From Methylobacterium persicinum (lineage in GTDB: Bacteria > Pseudomonadota > Alphaproteobacteria > Rhizobiales > Beijerinckiaceae), in NCBI RefSeq assembly GCF_022179525.1, contig NZ_BPQX01000055.1, positions 1 through 64,000 on the forward strand: a stretch of 64,000 nucleotides of DNA, in the 5' to 3' direction. Position numbers and translations under genes: made by a program. The notes beneath the pieces are model-generated. The model was not told where the DNA came from, ran no database searches, and was given only the letters and a program-made list of their open reading frames with translations. Position 1 is the first letter of the stretch. Every line of letters begins with the position of its first letter. This document shows positions 54,974 to 63,005 of this stretch, piece after piece.

Positions 54974-57183
54974 TCGTGGCCATCCCCCCTGCCCTGCCCG
55001 GCCCCCTTGCGCCCACCCTCCCGGACCCCTCCGGCTCCTCCGAGCCCCGGGCCGTCCGGTTCTTGGCGGCGCCCGCTTGGCTCGGGCACCGGGCCGCCTA
55101 CACGATCGGGTCGCCCATCCTCTCCCTCCTCGGGGCCGGAACGATGGTGGCGGCGCCGTGGCTCCTGGCGCCGACGGCCTTCGGCGTGTTCGCCCTGCTG
55201 AGCAGCCTGCTGCAGTTCGCCGGCAAGACCGACCTCGGCCTGTCGCAGCTCGCCGACCGGGAACTCTGCGGCGGGGCGGCGGGCCCGGACCGGGCGCAGG
55301 ACATCATCCGGGCCCGGTGGGCGGTGGGCGCCGCCGGGTTCGCCCTCATCGCCCCGGCGATCATGCTGTGCGCCTGGGCCACGGGACGCATCCCTCCCCT
55401 CGACGCGGGCCTCGCCCTGTTCGCCGGCTTCGCCGGGATGGTGGCGGGGGGGCCGGTGACGATCGACCGGGCGCTGGGGCGGATCCGCTCGTTCACCGCG
55501 GCGGCCCTTCTCCTCCAGGCGGGCATGACGGCGCCGCGGTTCCTCGGCCTCCTCGTCGGCGGGGTGACCGGCAGCTTCGCCGTGCTGGCGGCGTGGTTCG
55601 GCCTCGCGGCACTTCTGCTGGCGCCTCCGGGCCGCGGGCGGCCGGATGCCGCTCCGCTCCTGTCGATCCTGCGCGCCGCGCTGCCGCTGTTCGCCTTCAG
55701 CTGGATCTGGTTCGTCTACCTCCTCGCCAACCGATGGTTGTCGTCGCTCCTGTCGGAACCCGTCGAGTTCGGCCTCTTCGCCTTCGGGGCGAATCTGGGT
55801 TTCACGGCCATCGGCATCCTGATGACGGTGGCGCAGGTCCGCTATCCGGCCGTCCTGGCCGGCGCGCGCCAGGGCCCCTGCCCCCGCCGGGCCGCGGCCC
55901 TGGCGCGGGAGGTCGTCCTGGTCGCCTTAGGGCTCGGGGGGGCCGTGGCCTGTGCCATTCCCCTGATCGCGTCCATCGTCGAGAGGGTGTTCCCCCACTA
56001 CCGCGGCGGCGAGCTCGCGGCGGCCGTGCTGGCGATCTCCTGCATTCCGGTCGGCATGGCGGCCTGGATCATGCCGGTGGTCGTGGCGCTGGCGCGGTCG
56101 CCGATGCCGGAGGCGGTCCGCACCCTCGGGGGCGCCTTCGCCGTCCTCGGGTTCGGGATGGTGCTGGGACAGGCATGGTCCGGCATCGCCGGACAGGCCT
56201 GGGGCTGCGTCGCCGGCAGCCTCGCCCTGTTGGCGGGGACCCTCGCCGCCCTCACGCGGCTCGGCCTCCTCGGCCGTCGCGGCGCGGCGGGCGTGCTGGC
56301 CGTCGCGGCGGTCGAGTGCCTGCTGCTGGCCGGCCTCGTCGCCCTGGCCGGTCCCCGTTCGTCCGTACCCACCGCCGCCGGCACGGTCCCCCCCGAGGGA
56401 TGGCGCCTCGCCTTCGAGGACAGGTTCGAGACCCTGAACCTGTGGCAGGGCGGGGGCGGCACGTGGCAGCCATCCTATCCCTCCGGGGGGCGCACCAACG
56501 CCACCAACCGGGAGCTGCAGTACTACGCCGATCCCCGGCAGGGCCGCGATCCCCCCGAACTCGGCCGGCCCGGCCCGTTCCGCGTCGGCGCCGACGGGCT
56601 CGCCATCGTGGCCCGCCCCCTCCCCCCCGGGGCCCGGCCGCCCTTCCCGGGGGCGGCCTACACCTCCGGGATGCTCACGAGCGCGCGCTCGTTCTCGTTC
56701 CAGTACGGCTACGCCGAGATCGAGGCGCAGGTCCCCCGCGGCAAGGGCCTCTGGCCGGCCTTCTGGCTCCTTCCGACGGGCGGCGGCTGGCCCCCCGAGA
56801 TCGACGTGATGGAGGTGCTGGGCGACGACACCGACGGGTTCTGGGCCACCCTGCACGGCCGGGGCGGCGGGGGCCACCGGGTGACCCAGGGCCGCGTCGC
56901 CGCCGAGGACCTGTCGCGCGGCTTCCACGCCTACGGTGTCCGCTGGGGCGCCGACCGGATCGTCTGGTACCTCGACGGGCGTCCGGTCTTCTCGGCGCCG
57001 ACGCCTGCGGACTTTCACGTCCCGATGTACCTGCTCGTGAACCTCGCCGTCGGCGGTGGATGGCCCGGTGCGCCGGACCGCGACACGCCGTTCCCGGCGG
57101 AGTTCCGGATCCGCCGGATCAGCGTCCACCTGCCCCCCGGGACGGACCCCCGGGGATCGGCCGCGGCGGAGGTGGCGCGATGA
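54970..57183 (+). CDS. Polysaccharide flippase fused to a GH16 glycoside hydrolase
   Basis: 737 residues. Residues 30-430 have about 12 hydrophobic helices and the polysaccharide-export flippase pattern (LLAPTAFGVFALLSSLLQF, FSWIWFVYLLANRWL), i.e. a Wzx-type translocase for lipid-linked repeat units. A further helix near 440-460 leads to a GH16 domain (476-715) with the catalytic motif EIDVMEVLGD near 609 and VNLAVGGGWPG. The GH16 part would face the periplasm. No stop or start is seen between domains. It overlaps both neighbours by 4 bases. Polymerase Wzy is not identified in the window. Confidence 0.85.
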   Translation: MIVAIPPALPGPLAPTLPDPSGSSEPRAVRFLAAPAWLGHRAAYTIGSPILSLLGAGTMVAAPWLLAPTAFGVFALLSSLLQFAGKTDLGLSQLADRELCGGAAGPDRAQDIIRARWAVGAAGFALIAPAIMLCAWATGRIPPLDAGLALFAGFAGMVAGGPVTIDRALGRIRSFTAAALLLQAGMTAPRFLGLLVGGVTGSFAVLAAWFGLAALLLAPPGRGRPDAAPLLSILRAALPLFAFSWIWFVYLLANRWLSSLLSEPVEFGLFAFGANLGFTAIGILMTVAQVRYPAVLAGARQGPCPRRAAALAREVVLVALGLGGAVACAIPLIASIVERVFPHYRGGELAAAVLAISCIPVGMAAWIMPVVVALARSPMPEAVRTLGGAFAVLGFGMVLGQAWSGIAGQAWGCVAGSLALLAGTLAALTRLGLLGRRGAAGVLAVAAVECLLLAGLVALAGPRSSVPTAAGTVPPEGWRLAFEDRFETLNLWQGGGGTWQPSYPSGGRTNATNRELQYYADPRQGRDPPELGRPGPFRVGADGLAIVARPLPPGARPPFPGAAYTSGMLTSARSFSFQYGYAEIEAQVPRGKGLWPAFWLLPTGGGWPPEIDVMEVLGDDTDGFWATLHGRGGGGHRVTQGRVAAEDLSRGFHAYGVRWGADRIVWYLDGRPVFSAPTPADFHVPMYLLVNLAVGGGWPGAPDRDTPFPAEFRIRRISVHLPPGTDPRGSAAAEVAR

Positions 57184-58382
57184 TCCGGGCGCTGCCCTTC
57201 CTCCTCGCGGCCGTGGCCCTGTGCGCCGCAGGACCGGCCCGGGCGACCTACCGGCTCGGCCCCGGCGACGTGGTCGAGGTGTCGGTCCTCGGGGTGCAGG
57301 ATTACCGCCGCCGGGTGACCGTGGACGTGGACGGCGCGGTGGCGCTGCCCCTCGTGGGGGAGATCCCCGCCGAGGGTCTCGCCGTGGGCGATCTGCGCCG
57401 ACGCATCACCGAGGGGCTCGTCGCCGGCCGCGCCCTCAAGAATCCGGACGTGACGGTCGAACTCGTCGAATATCGCCCGTTCTACGTCTCGGGCGATGTG
57501 GCGCGGCCGGGTGCGATCCCGTACCGGCCCGGCCTCACCGCCCGCGTCGCCGTCGCCCTGGCCGGGGGCTACGACGCCCTGCGCTTCCGCTCGGAGAACC
57601 CCCTGCTCCTGGCCCCCGAGATCCGGGGCCAGTACGAGGCGGCCTGGGTCGAGCTGCTCCGCCGGCAGGCGAGGTTCCTGACCCTCACGGCCGAGGCCGA
57701 CGGCAAGGATACCGCCGACCTCTCCTCCCTCTCCGCGGCCCCGCTGCAGCCCGGGACCGTGGCGGCCCTGGCGGCGAGCGAGGCCCGGGACCTGAAGGCG
57801 CGGGTCGCGGATTTCGCCCGCCAGAAGCTGTTCCAGGAGCGTGCCCTCGACCGGCTCAAGGCCAACGTGGCGGATCTGGAGACCAGCGCGCAGCAGCAGG
57901 AGGTCATCGTCGGCCGCCAGCGCGAGGCGGTGGAACGGTCCTCCCTCAGCTTTGCCAAGGGCGTGTCGCCGGTGATGCGGGCCGAGGAGGAGAACCGGGC
58001 CCTGGCGGCCCTCAGTTCGCAGTTTCAGGAGACGACTGCCCGGCTGGTGGCCGCGCGCAAGGAGCGCGACGAGGCGGCGCGGGGGGTGGAGCGCCTCGTG
58101 GAGGAGCGCCGCCAGCGCCTCCTCCGCGAGGGCCAGGACGCCCTCGTGGACGTCGAGCGCCTTCGCAGCCAGGTGAAGGCCTCGGGCGAGCGCCTGCTCT
58201 ACGCCGGCGCGGTCAAGGCCCAGGTCCAGCGCGGCGGGCGCGGCCCGGACCTCGTGGTCCACCGCCGGGTCGAGGGGGCGATGCAGGCGATCGCCGTGGC
58301 CGAGGACGGCGAGCTGCTGCCCGGGGACGTCCTCGACGTCGCGATCCGCCCCGACCTGTCCGTCTTCGCGCCGGGGCAATGA
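57180..58382 (+). CDS. Polysaccharide export outer-membrane protein (Wza/ExoF type)
   Basis: 400 residues. A signal peptide (FLLAAVALCAAGPARA) precedes the polysaccharide export domain (YRLGPGDVVEVSVLGVQDYRRR, ALPLVGEIPAEGLAVGDL) and an SLBB-like segment (FYVSGDVARPGAIPYRPGLT). A long coiled coil (about 190-340) follows, then GELLPGDVLDVAI. The coiled coil within an ExoF-like protein is typical of rhizobial exopolysaccharide export. No lipobox Cys is seen. ATGA overlap with the flippase gene. Confidence 0.86.
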   Translation: MIRALPFLLAAVALCAAGPARATYRLGPGDVVEVSVLGVQDYRRRVTVDVDGAVALPLVGEIPAEGLAVGDLRRRITEGLVAGRALKNPDVTVELVEYRPFYVSGDVARPGAIPYRPGLTARVAVALAGGYDALRFRSENPLLLAPEIRGQYEAAWVELLRRQARFLTLTAEADGKDTADLSSLSAAPLQPGTVAALAASEARDLKARVADFARQKLFQERALDRLKANVADLETSAQQQEVIVGRQREAVERSSLSFAKGVSPVMRAEEENRALAALSSQFQETTARLVAARKERDEAARGVERLVEERRQRLLREGQDALVDVERLRSQVKASGERLLYAGAVKAQVQRGGRGPDLVVHRRVEGAMQAIAVAEDGELLPGDVLDVAIRPDLSVFAPGQ

Positions 58383-58385
58383 GCC

Positions 58386-59555
58386 ATGGCATCCCTCGAC
58401 CCGCCCCCCGAGCCTGCCCCCCCCTCCTGGAACCATCGCTTCTATGCGGCGGGGTTCCAGGCCATCGTCGGGCTGGCCGCGCACCGGTGGCTCGCGCCCC
58501 TGGCCAGGGGCCGGGGAATCGTCCTGGCGTTCCACCACGTCAGGCCCTGGCGCAAGGAGGCCTTCACCCCGAACCGCTTCCTGGAGATCACGCCCGCCTT
58601 CCTGGAAGAGATCCTCGACGCCCTCGACGGGGAGGGGTTCGAGGTCGTGCCCCTGAGCGACGTCCCCGGTCGGCTGGCGGCCCCACGGACCGGCCGGCCC
58701 TTCGCCGCCCTCACCTTCGACGACGGGTACCGCGACGTGATCGAGCATGCCTGGCCGATCCTCGCCCGCCGGGGGGTGCCGTGGGCGATGTTCGTCACCG
58801 GGGATTTCGCCGACGGGCGGGGGCGGCTCTGGTGGCGCGAACTGGAACTGGCGGTGGCGCGCCTCGACGGCATCGCGCCCGAGGCGAGCGGGCTGGAGAC
58901 GTGGCTCGACACCTGCGGCCCCGCCGCCAAGGCCCGGGCCTACCGGGTCCTGTACGGGGCGATGATGCGCGGCACCGAAGACGCGCTGCTGGACCGGACC
59001 CGGCGCCTTGCGGAAGCCGCCGGCGTCGACGTGGCCGGGATCGTTCCGACCCTTTGCGCAGACTGGGACGAGTTGCGCCGCCTCGCCGCCGACCCTTCGG
59101 TTACGTTCGGCTCGCACACGCTCAGCCATGCCATCCTCGCCAAGCGCGGGACGGCGGAGGCGCGGACCGAGATCGCCGAGAGCCGCAAGGCGATCGCCGA
59201 CCGTCTGGGCCGCCCGGTCGACCACATCGCCTATCCCCTCGGCGGCCCCAGGGAGGCCGGCCCGCGGGAATTCTCGATGGCGCGGGACTCCGGCTACGCC
59301 ATCGGGCTCACGACCCGGCCCGGCCATGTCGGCGCGCGCCACCGGTCCGCCCCGACCGCCCTCCCGCGGGTGTCGATGAACGGCCACCACCAGACCGGGG
59401 CGGCCCTGCTCTCGCTGCTGTCCGGGGTGCCGTTCGTCGCCCACGACATAGCCCGCGCGGCCCGCCGGGCGGCCGCGCCGCGCGCAGGGGACACCGGCAC
59501 GCATCGCGAGACATCGACAGGCATCGGCGCCGAGGCAGAAACGCCATGGACTTGA
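58386..59555 (+). CDS. Polysaccharide deacetylase family protein (NodB homology)
   Basis: 389 residues. The NodB domain has the metal Asp pair in ALTFDDGYRDVIEHAWPIL and the His pair in FGSHTLSHAIL, with AYPLGGPREAG in the third conserved block. RGIVLAFHHV at the start is also typical. It would remove acetyl groups from a polysaccharide or precursor. No signal peptide is obvious. Three bases follow the export gene, and its end overlaps the next gene by 10 bases. Confidence 0.86.
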   Translation: MASLDPPPEPAPPSWNHRFYAAGFQAIVGLAAHRWLAPLARGRGIVLAFHHVRPWRKEAFTPNRFLEITPAFLEEILDALDGEGFEVVPLSDVPGRLAAPRTGRPFAALTFDDGYRDVIEHAWPILARRGVPWAMFVTGDFADGRGRLWWRELELAVARLDGIAPEASGLETWLDTCGPAAKARAYRVLYGAMMRGTEDALLDRTRRLAEAAGVDVAGIVPTLCADWDELRRLAADPSVTFGSHTLSHAILAKRGTAEARTEIAESRKAIADRLGRPVDHIAYPLGGPREAGPREFSMARDSGYAIGLTTRPGHVGARHRSAPTALPRVSMNGHHQTGAALLSLLSGVPFVAHDIARAARRAAAPRAGDTGTHRETSTGIGAEAETPWT

Positions 59556-60226
59556 TCTTCGATCACCCGGCCGGCAGCGCTCCGGAGCCCTTCCCCCCAC
59601 CGCCGCGGGACGAGACCCCGTCGGGCGGGGCCACCGTCCTGGGGATGCTCGACGCCATCGGCGAGATCTACCCCCACCGGGTCGTCCTCGATGACGGACG
59701 GCGCCGGCTCAGCCCTTTCCTGCTCGGTCTGATGGTCAGGCGGCTCGCCCGCGCCATCCTCGACCTCGCCCCCGCCGGTCCGGTGGCCGTCGGCCTGCGC
59801 GAGGGAGGGATGGGGATCGTGGCGACCCTCGCCGCCCTCGCGGCGGGGCGCGATTGCGTGATCGTCGATCCCGGCCGGCTACCGGAGGCGGCACAGGGCT
59901 GCGCTTGCCTCGTCCGCGTTCCCCGGGACGGGGGGGCGGTGCCCCCGGGATGCGTCCCCCTCGACGTCTTCCTCAGTTGCGGACTCTCCTATGCCCTCGC
60001 CGGCCCGGACCTGCCCAACGCGGCCGCGTCCTCGGCCCTCATCCGGTTCGGAGATCCGTCGGGGCCGGGCTTGCCCCTGACGCGCCTCGTCGCCGACGGG
60101 AGCGCGTGCCTGGCGGCGCATCCCCCGGAAGCCGGGGCGCTGTGGTGTCCCGACTGCCTCGGCGCCCTGATGGGCACCCTCCTGTCAGGCCGGGCGGTGC
60201 GCATCGGGACGGCCGCGGACGGGTGA
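59546..60226 (+). CDS. Partial adenylation-domain-like protein, possible paralogue of downstream gene
   Basis: 226 residues. HRVVLDDGRRRLSPFLLGLM, VAVGLREGGMGIVATLAALAAGRDCVIVD and the end LMGTLLSGRAVRIG parallel the N-terminal half of the AMP-binding protein just downstream (IAVEDGRQSF..., GLLLPKGV..., TGARLCLFD). The ATP-binding A3 motif and all later adenylation motifs are missing, so it cannot be an active adenylating enzyme alone. Function is unknown; it may be a degenerate duplicate or a partner. ATG at 59546 overlaps the deacetylase gene. Confidence 0.6.
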   Translation: MDLIFDHPAGSAPEPFPPPPRDETPSGGATVLGMLDAIGEIYPHRVVLDDGRRRLSPFLLGLMVRRLARAILDLAPAGPVAVGLREGGMGIVATLAALAAGRDCVIVDPGRLPEAAQGCACLVRVPRDGGAVPPGCVPLDVFLSCGLSYALAGPDLPNAAASSALIRFGDPSGPGLPLTRLVADGSACLAAHPPEAGALWCPDCLGALMGTLLSGRAVRIGTAADG

Positions 60227-60289
60227 GCCCTCCGGGCGGCACCGGCGGCGACCCGGTGAGGACGGAGAGACGACAGTCAGGAGGCGACA

Positions 60290-62977
60290 ATGGACACCAC
60301 GGTGATCGCGACACGGACCCGGGGCGCGGCCTGGAACGGCTGGACCATCCCGCGCATCCGCGCCCTTGACGAGAACGGCCCGGAGAACCGGCCCTTCGAG
60401 CGGCTCCCCGCCGGCTTCACGGAATGCCCCGTCCACACCCACCTCGTCGCGGCGACCGCGCAGGGGCCGGACCGGATCGCGGTGGAGGACGGCCGGCAGA
60501 GCTTCCGCCGCGGCGACTTCCTCGCGGCGGTCGAGCGGCTCGCCAGGGCCATCGCCGGGCTCACCCCGCCCGGCGCCCCCATCGGCCTGCTGCTCCCCAA
60601 GGGCGTCCTGCAGCCCCTCGCGATGGCGTCGTGCCTCGCGGCCGGCCGGCCGTTCGTCTTCCTCGACGACGACAGCCCGCCCACGCGCATCGCGCAGATC
60701 CTGTCCGCCGGGCGGATTCCCGCCGTGGTCGTCCAGGGCTTCGGCGGCCCGCGCCCCGCCGGCATCCCGGACGGGGTGAGGCTTCTCGACGTGGCGCTGG
60801 CCACCGCGGAAGCCGATTGCCATCCCTGCCCCGACCATCCCCTGCCGACCGTCGATGTCGATGACCCTGCCGCGATCCTCTACACCTCGGGCAGCACCGG
60901 CGAGCCGAAGGGCATCGTCAACAGCCAGCGGGCGCTGCTGCAGCGGGTCCTGCAGCAGGCCGAGGCGATCCATGCCGGGCCGGAGGACGCCTTCCTGCCC
61001 CTCAGCGCTCCGGGCACCATCGCCGGCACGCGGGAATGCCTCACCGCCCTGCTGACCGGCGCGAGGCTGTGCCTGTTCGATCCGGTGAAGGTCGGCCTCC
61101 CGGGCCTGCGCCGGCAGATCCGGTCCCGCCGGGTCACGACCCTGTATGCGGTGCCGGCCCTGTTCCGCCTCCTGTTCGAGGGGGCCGATCCCAACGACCT
61201 CGCCACCCTACGGGTGATTCGCCTCGGCGGCGACCGCGTCCTGTGGAGCGACTTCGACCTGATGCGGTCCAAGGCCCCGGGCTGCCTGATGCAGGTCGGC
61301 TACTCGTCCACGGAGACGACCGGGGCCCAGTGGTTCGTCCCGCCCGATGCCCCGCGGACGGGTCCCTGCATCCCCATCGGGTACATCCTGCCGGGGGTGG
61401 CCTACCGGATCGTCGATGCGGACGGGGCCCCGGTCGGAGCCGGGGAGACGGGGGAATTGCACGTCGCCGGGCGCCACGTCGCTCTGGGGCTGTGGCGGGA
61501 CGGGCGGTGCGAGCCCTGGACGGCGACCCCGGACGGCCTCGGCAGGATCCTCGCCACCGGGGATCTCGTGCGGGACGGGGCGGAAGGGCTCGTCGAGCAT
61601 GTCGGCCGGGTGGACCGGCAGGTGAAGGTGAACGGCCGCAGGGTCGAGCCGGCCGAGCTGGAAGGCGTGTTGCGCACCCTGCCCGGCATCCTCGACGCCG
61701 CGGTGGCGGCCCCCGCGACCCAGGGCAACGCGATCCTCGTGGCCTTCATCGCCACGCGGCGGCCGGACCCCGACCTCGCCGCCCTGGCCCGGGCCCATAT
61801 CCGCCGGGTCCTGCCCCCCGCCCTCCATCCGGTGCGGATCCACGTCCTCCGGGAGATCCCCCGGCTGCCAAGTTTCAAGCTCGATCTCCAGGGCCTGCTC
61901 GCGATCGATCAGGCGACGACCGGCCCCCTCGGCGGGGAGCGGAACGGTGAGACCACCCGGCCGGACGTCAACCCCGCCGAAGCCGTCGGGACGGCCTGGC
62001 GGGGCATCCTCGGCAAGCGCGCGGCGGCCTCGGCGGTCTCCTGGGCCGAGGCCGGCGGGGATTCCCTCGGGCTGATGCGGCTCCACGCCCTCCTGGAGGA
62101 GCGCCTGGGCCGGCGCATCCCGCCCTCCGCCCTGCGGGCCGACATGCGGGCGAGGGACATGGCCGCTTTCCTGGCTACGATGACGCCGGTCCCCACCGAG
62201 GCCGCCGACCCGCGGCCGGAGGTGTTCATTTTGCCCGGCGTGCTCGGCGAATGCCCGGGGCTCGCCTCGTTCATGCGCGAGGCGGCCGGCGACGTCCGGT
62301 TCTCGTGCCTGCGCTATCCGGACTGGCGGGCGACGCCCGACCCGAAGCGCTGCATCGCCCGCCTCGTCGAGGAGGCGACGGCGCAGGTCGAGGCGGCCTG
62401 CCCCCAGGGGCGGGTCCGGCTCGCGGGCTATTCCCTCGGTGGTCCCGTCGCCGCCGAGGTGGCGTCCCGGCTGGCGGAGCGGGGGCGGGAGATCGCGTTC
62501 CTCGGCATCCTCGACGCCTGCATCGTGCCGGTGCCGCCCTCCGCCCGCCGGAGCCTCGCGCAGAAGGTACGGCGCTATGCCGACGGCCTCGACAGCCCCA
62601 TCCGGATGCTGGCGCGCCCGTGGCTCCGGCGGCTCGCGAACCGGATCGGGTTCGAGGGCATGGGCGGCATCCCGGGCCGACTTCCGGGCCGGCTGCGGTT
62701 CGAGGTCGACACCGAAATCGCGGACCTCGTGCGCAGCCGGGCCTACACCGCCTGGGTCGCCGCCCCGGCGAAGCCCCGGCTCGACTGCCGGGTGACTGTG
62801 TTCCGCTCCGAGGAGGCGCGCCCGGGAGTGCCGAGGGACCTCGGCTGGTCGGCGGTCTCCGACCGGATCGACGTCATCGATGTCGGCGGCTCGCACCTCG
62901 CCATGCTGCAGGAGCCGTTCCGGCAGACGACCGCGCGCCTGTTCACCACCAAGATCGAGCAATCCCTTGCGGTCTGA
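60290..62977 (+). CDS. NRPS-like adenylation, carrier and thioesterase protein (A-PCP-TE)
   Basis: 895 residues. Adenylation domain (about 50-540) with A3 YTSGSTGEPKG near 198, A5 GYSSTETTG near 337, A8 RVDRQVKVNGRRVEP and a late Lys in LPSFKLDL. The carrier domain at about 560-640 has the phosphopantetheine Ser in AGGDSLGL near 591. The C-terminal thioesterase has GYSLGGP (Ser near 714) and GGSHLAML (His near 868). No condensation domain. The usual A4 Asp block of amino-acid domains (FDxS) is not seen, so the substrate may not be an alpha-amino acid. It may make or transfer an acyl/aminoacyl group for the polysaccharide. Confidence 0.85.
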   Translation: MDTTVIATRTRGAAWNGWTIPRIRALDENGPENRPFERLPAGFTECPVHTHLVAATAQGPDRIAVEDGRQSFRRGDFLAAVERLARAIAGLTPPGAPIGLLLPKGVLQPLAMASCLAAGRPFVFLDDDSPPTRIAQILSAGRIPAVVVQGFGGPRPAGIPDGVRLLDVALATAEADCHPCPDHPLPTVDVDDPAAILYTSGSTGEPKGIVNSQRALLQRVLQQAEAIHAGPEDAFLPLSAPGTIAGTRECLTALLTGARLCLFDPVKVGLPGLRRQIRSRRVTTLYAVPALFRLLFEGADPNDLATLRVIRLGGDRVLWSDFDLMRSKAPGCLMQVGYSSTETTGAQWFVPPDAPRTGPCIPIGYILPGVAYRIVDADGAPVGAGETGELHVAGRHVALGLWRDGRCEPWTATPDGLGRILATGDLVRDGAEGLVEHVGRVDRQVKVNGRRVEPAELEGVLRTLPGILDAAVAAPATQGNAILVAFIATRRPDPDLAALARAHIRRVLPPALHPVRIHVLREIPRLPSFKLDLQGLLAIDQATTGPLGGERNGETTRPDVNPAEAVGTAWRGILGKRAAASAVSWAEAGGDSLGLMRLHALLEERLGRRIPPSALRADMRARDMAAFLATMTPVPTEAADPRPEVFILPGVLGECPGLASFMREAAGDVRFSCLRYPDWRATPDPKRCIARLVEEATAQVEAACPQGRVRLAGYSLGGPVAAEVASRLAERGREIAFLGILDACIVPVPPSARRSLAQKVRRYADGLDSPIRMLARPWLRRLANRIGFEGMGGIPGRLPGRLRFEVDTEIADLVRSRAYTAWVAAPAKPRLDCRVTVFRSEEARPGVPRDLGWSAVSDRIDVIDVGGSHLAMLQEPFRQTTARLFTTKIEQSLAV

Positions 62978-63005
62978 AGGGGAGCGACAGAAGGGGAGAC
63001 GGTCC

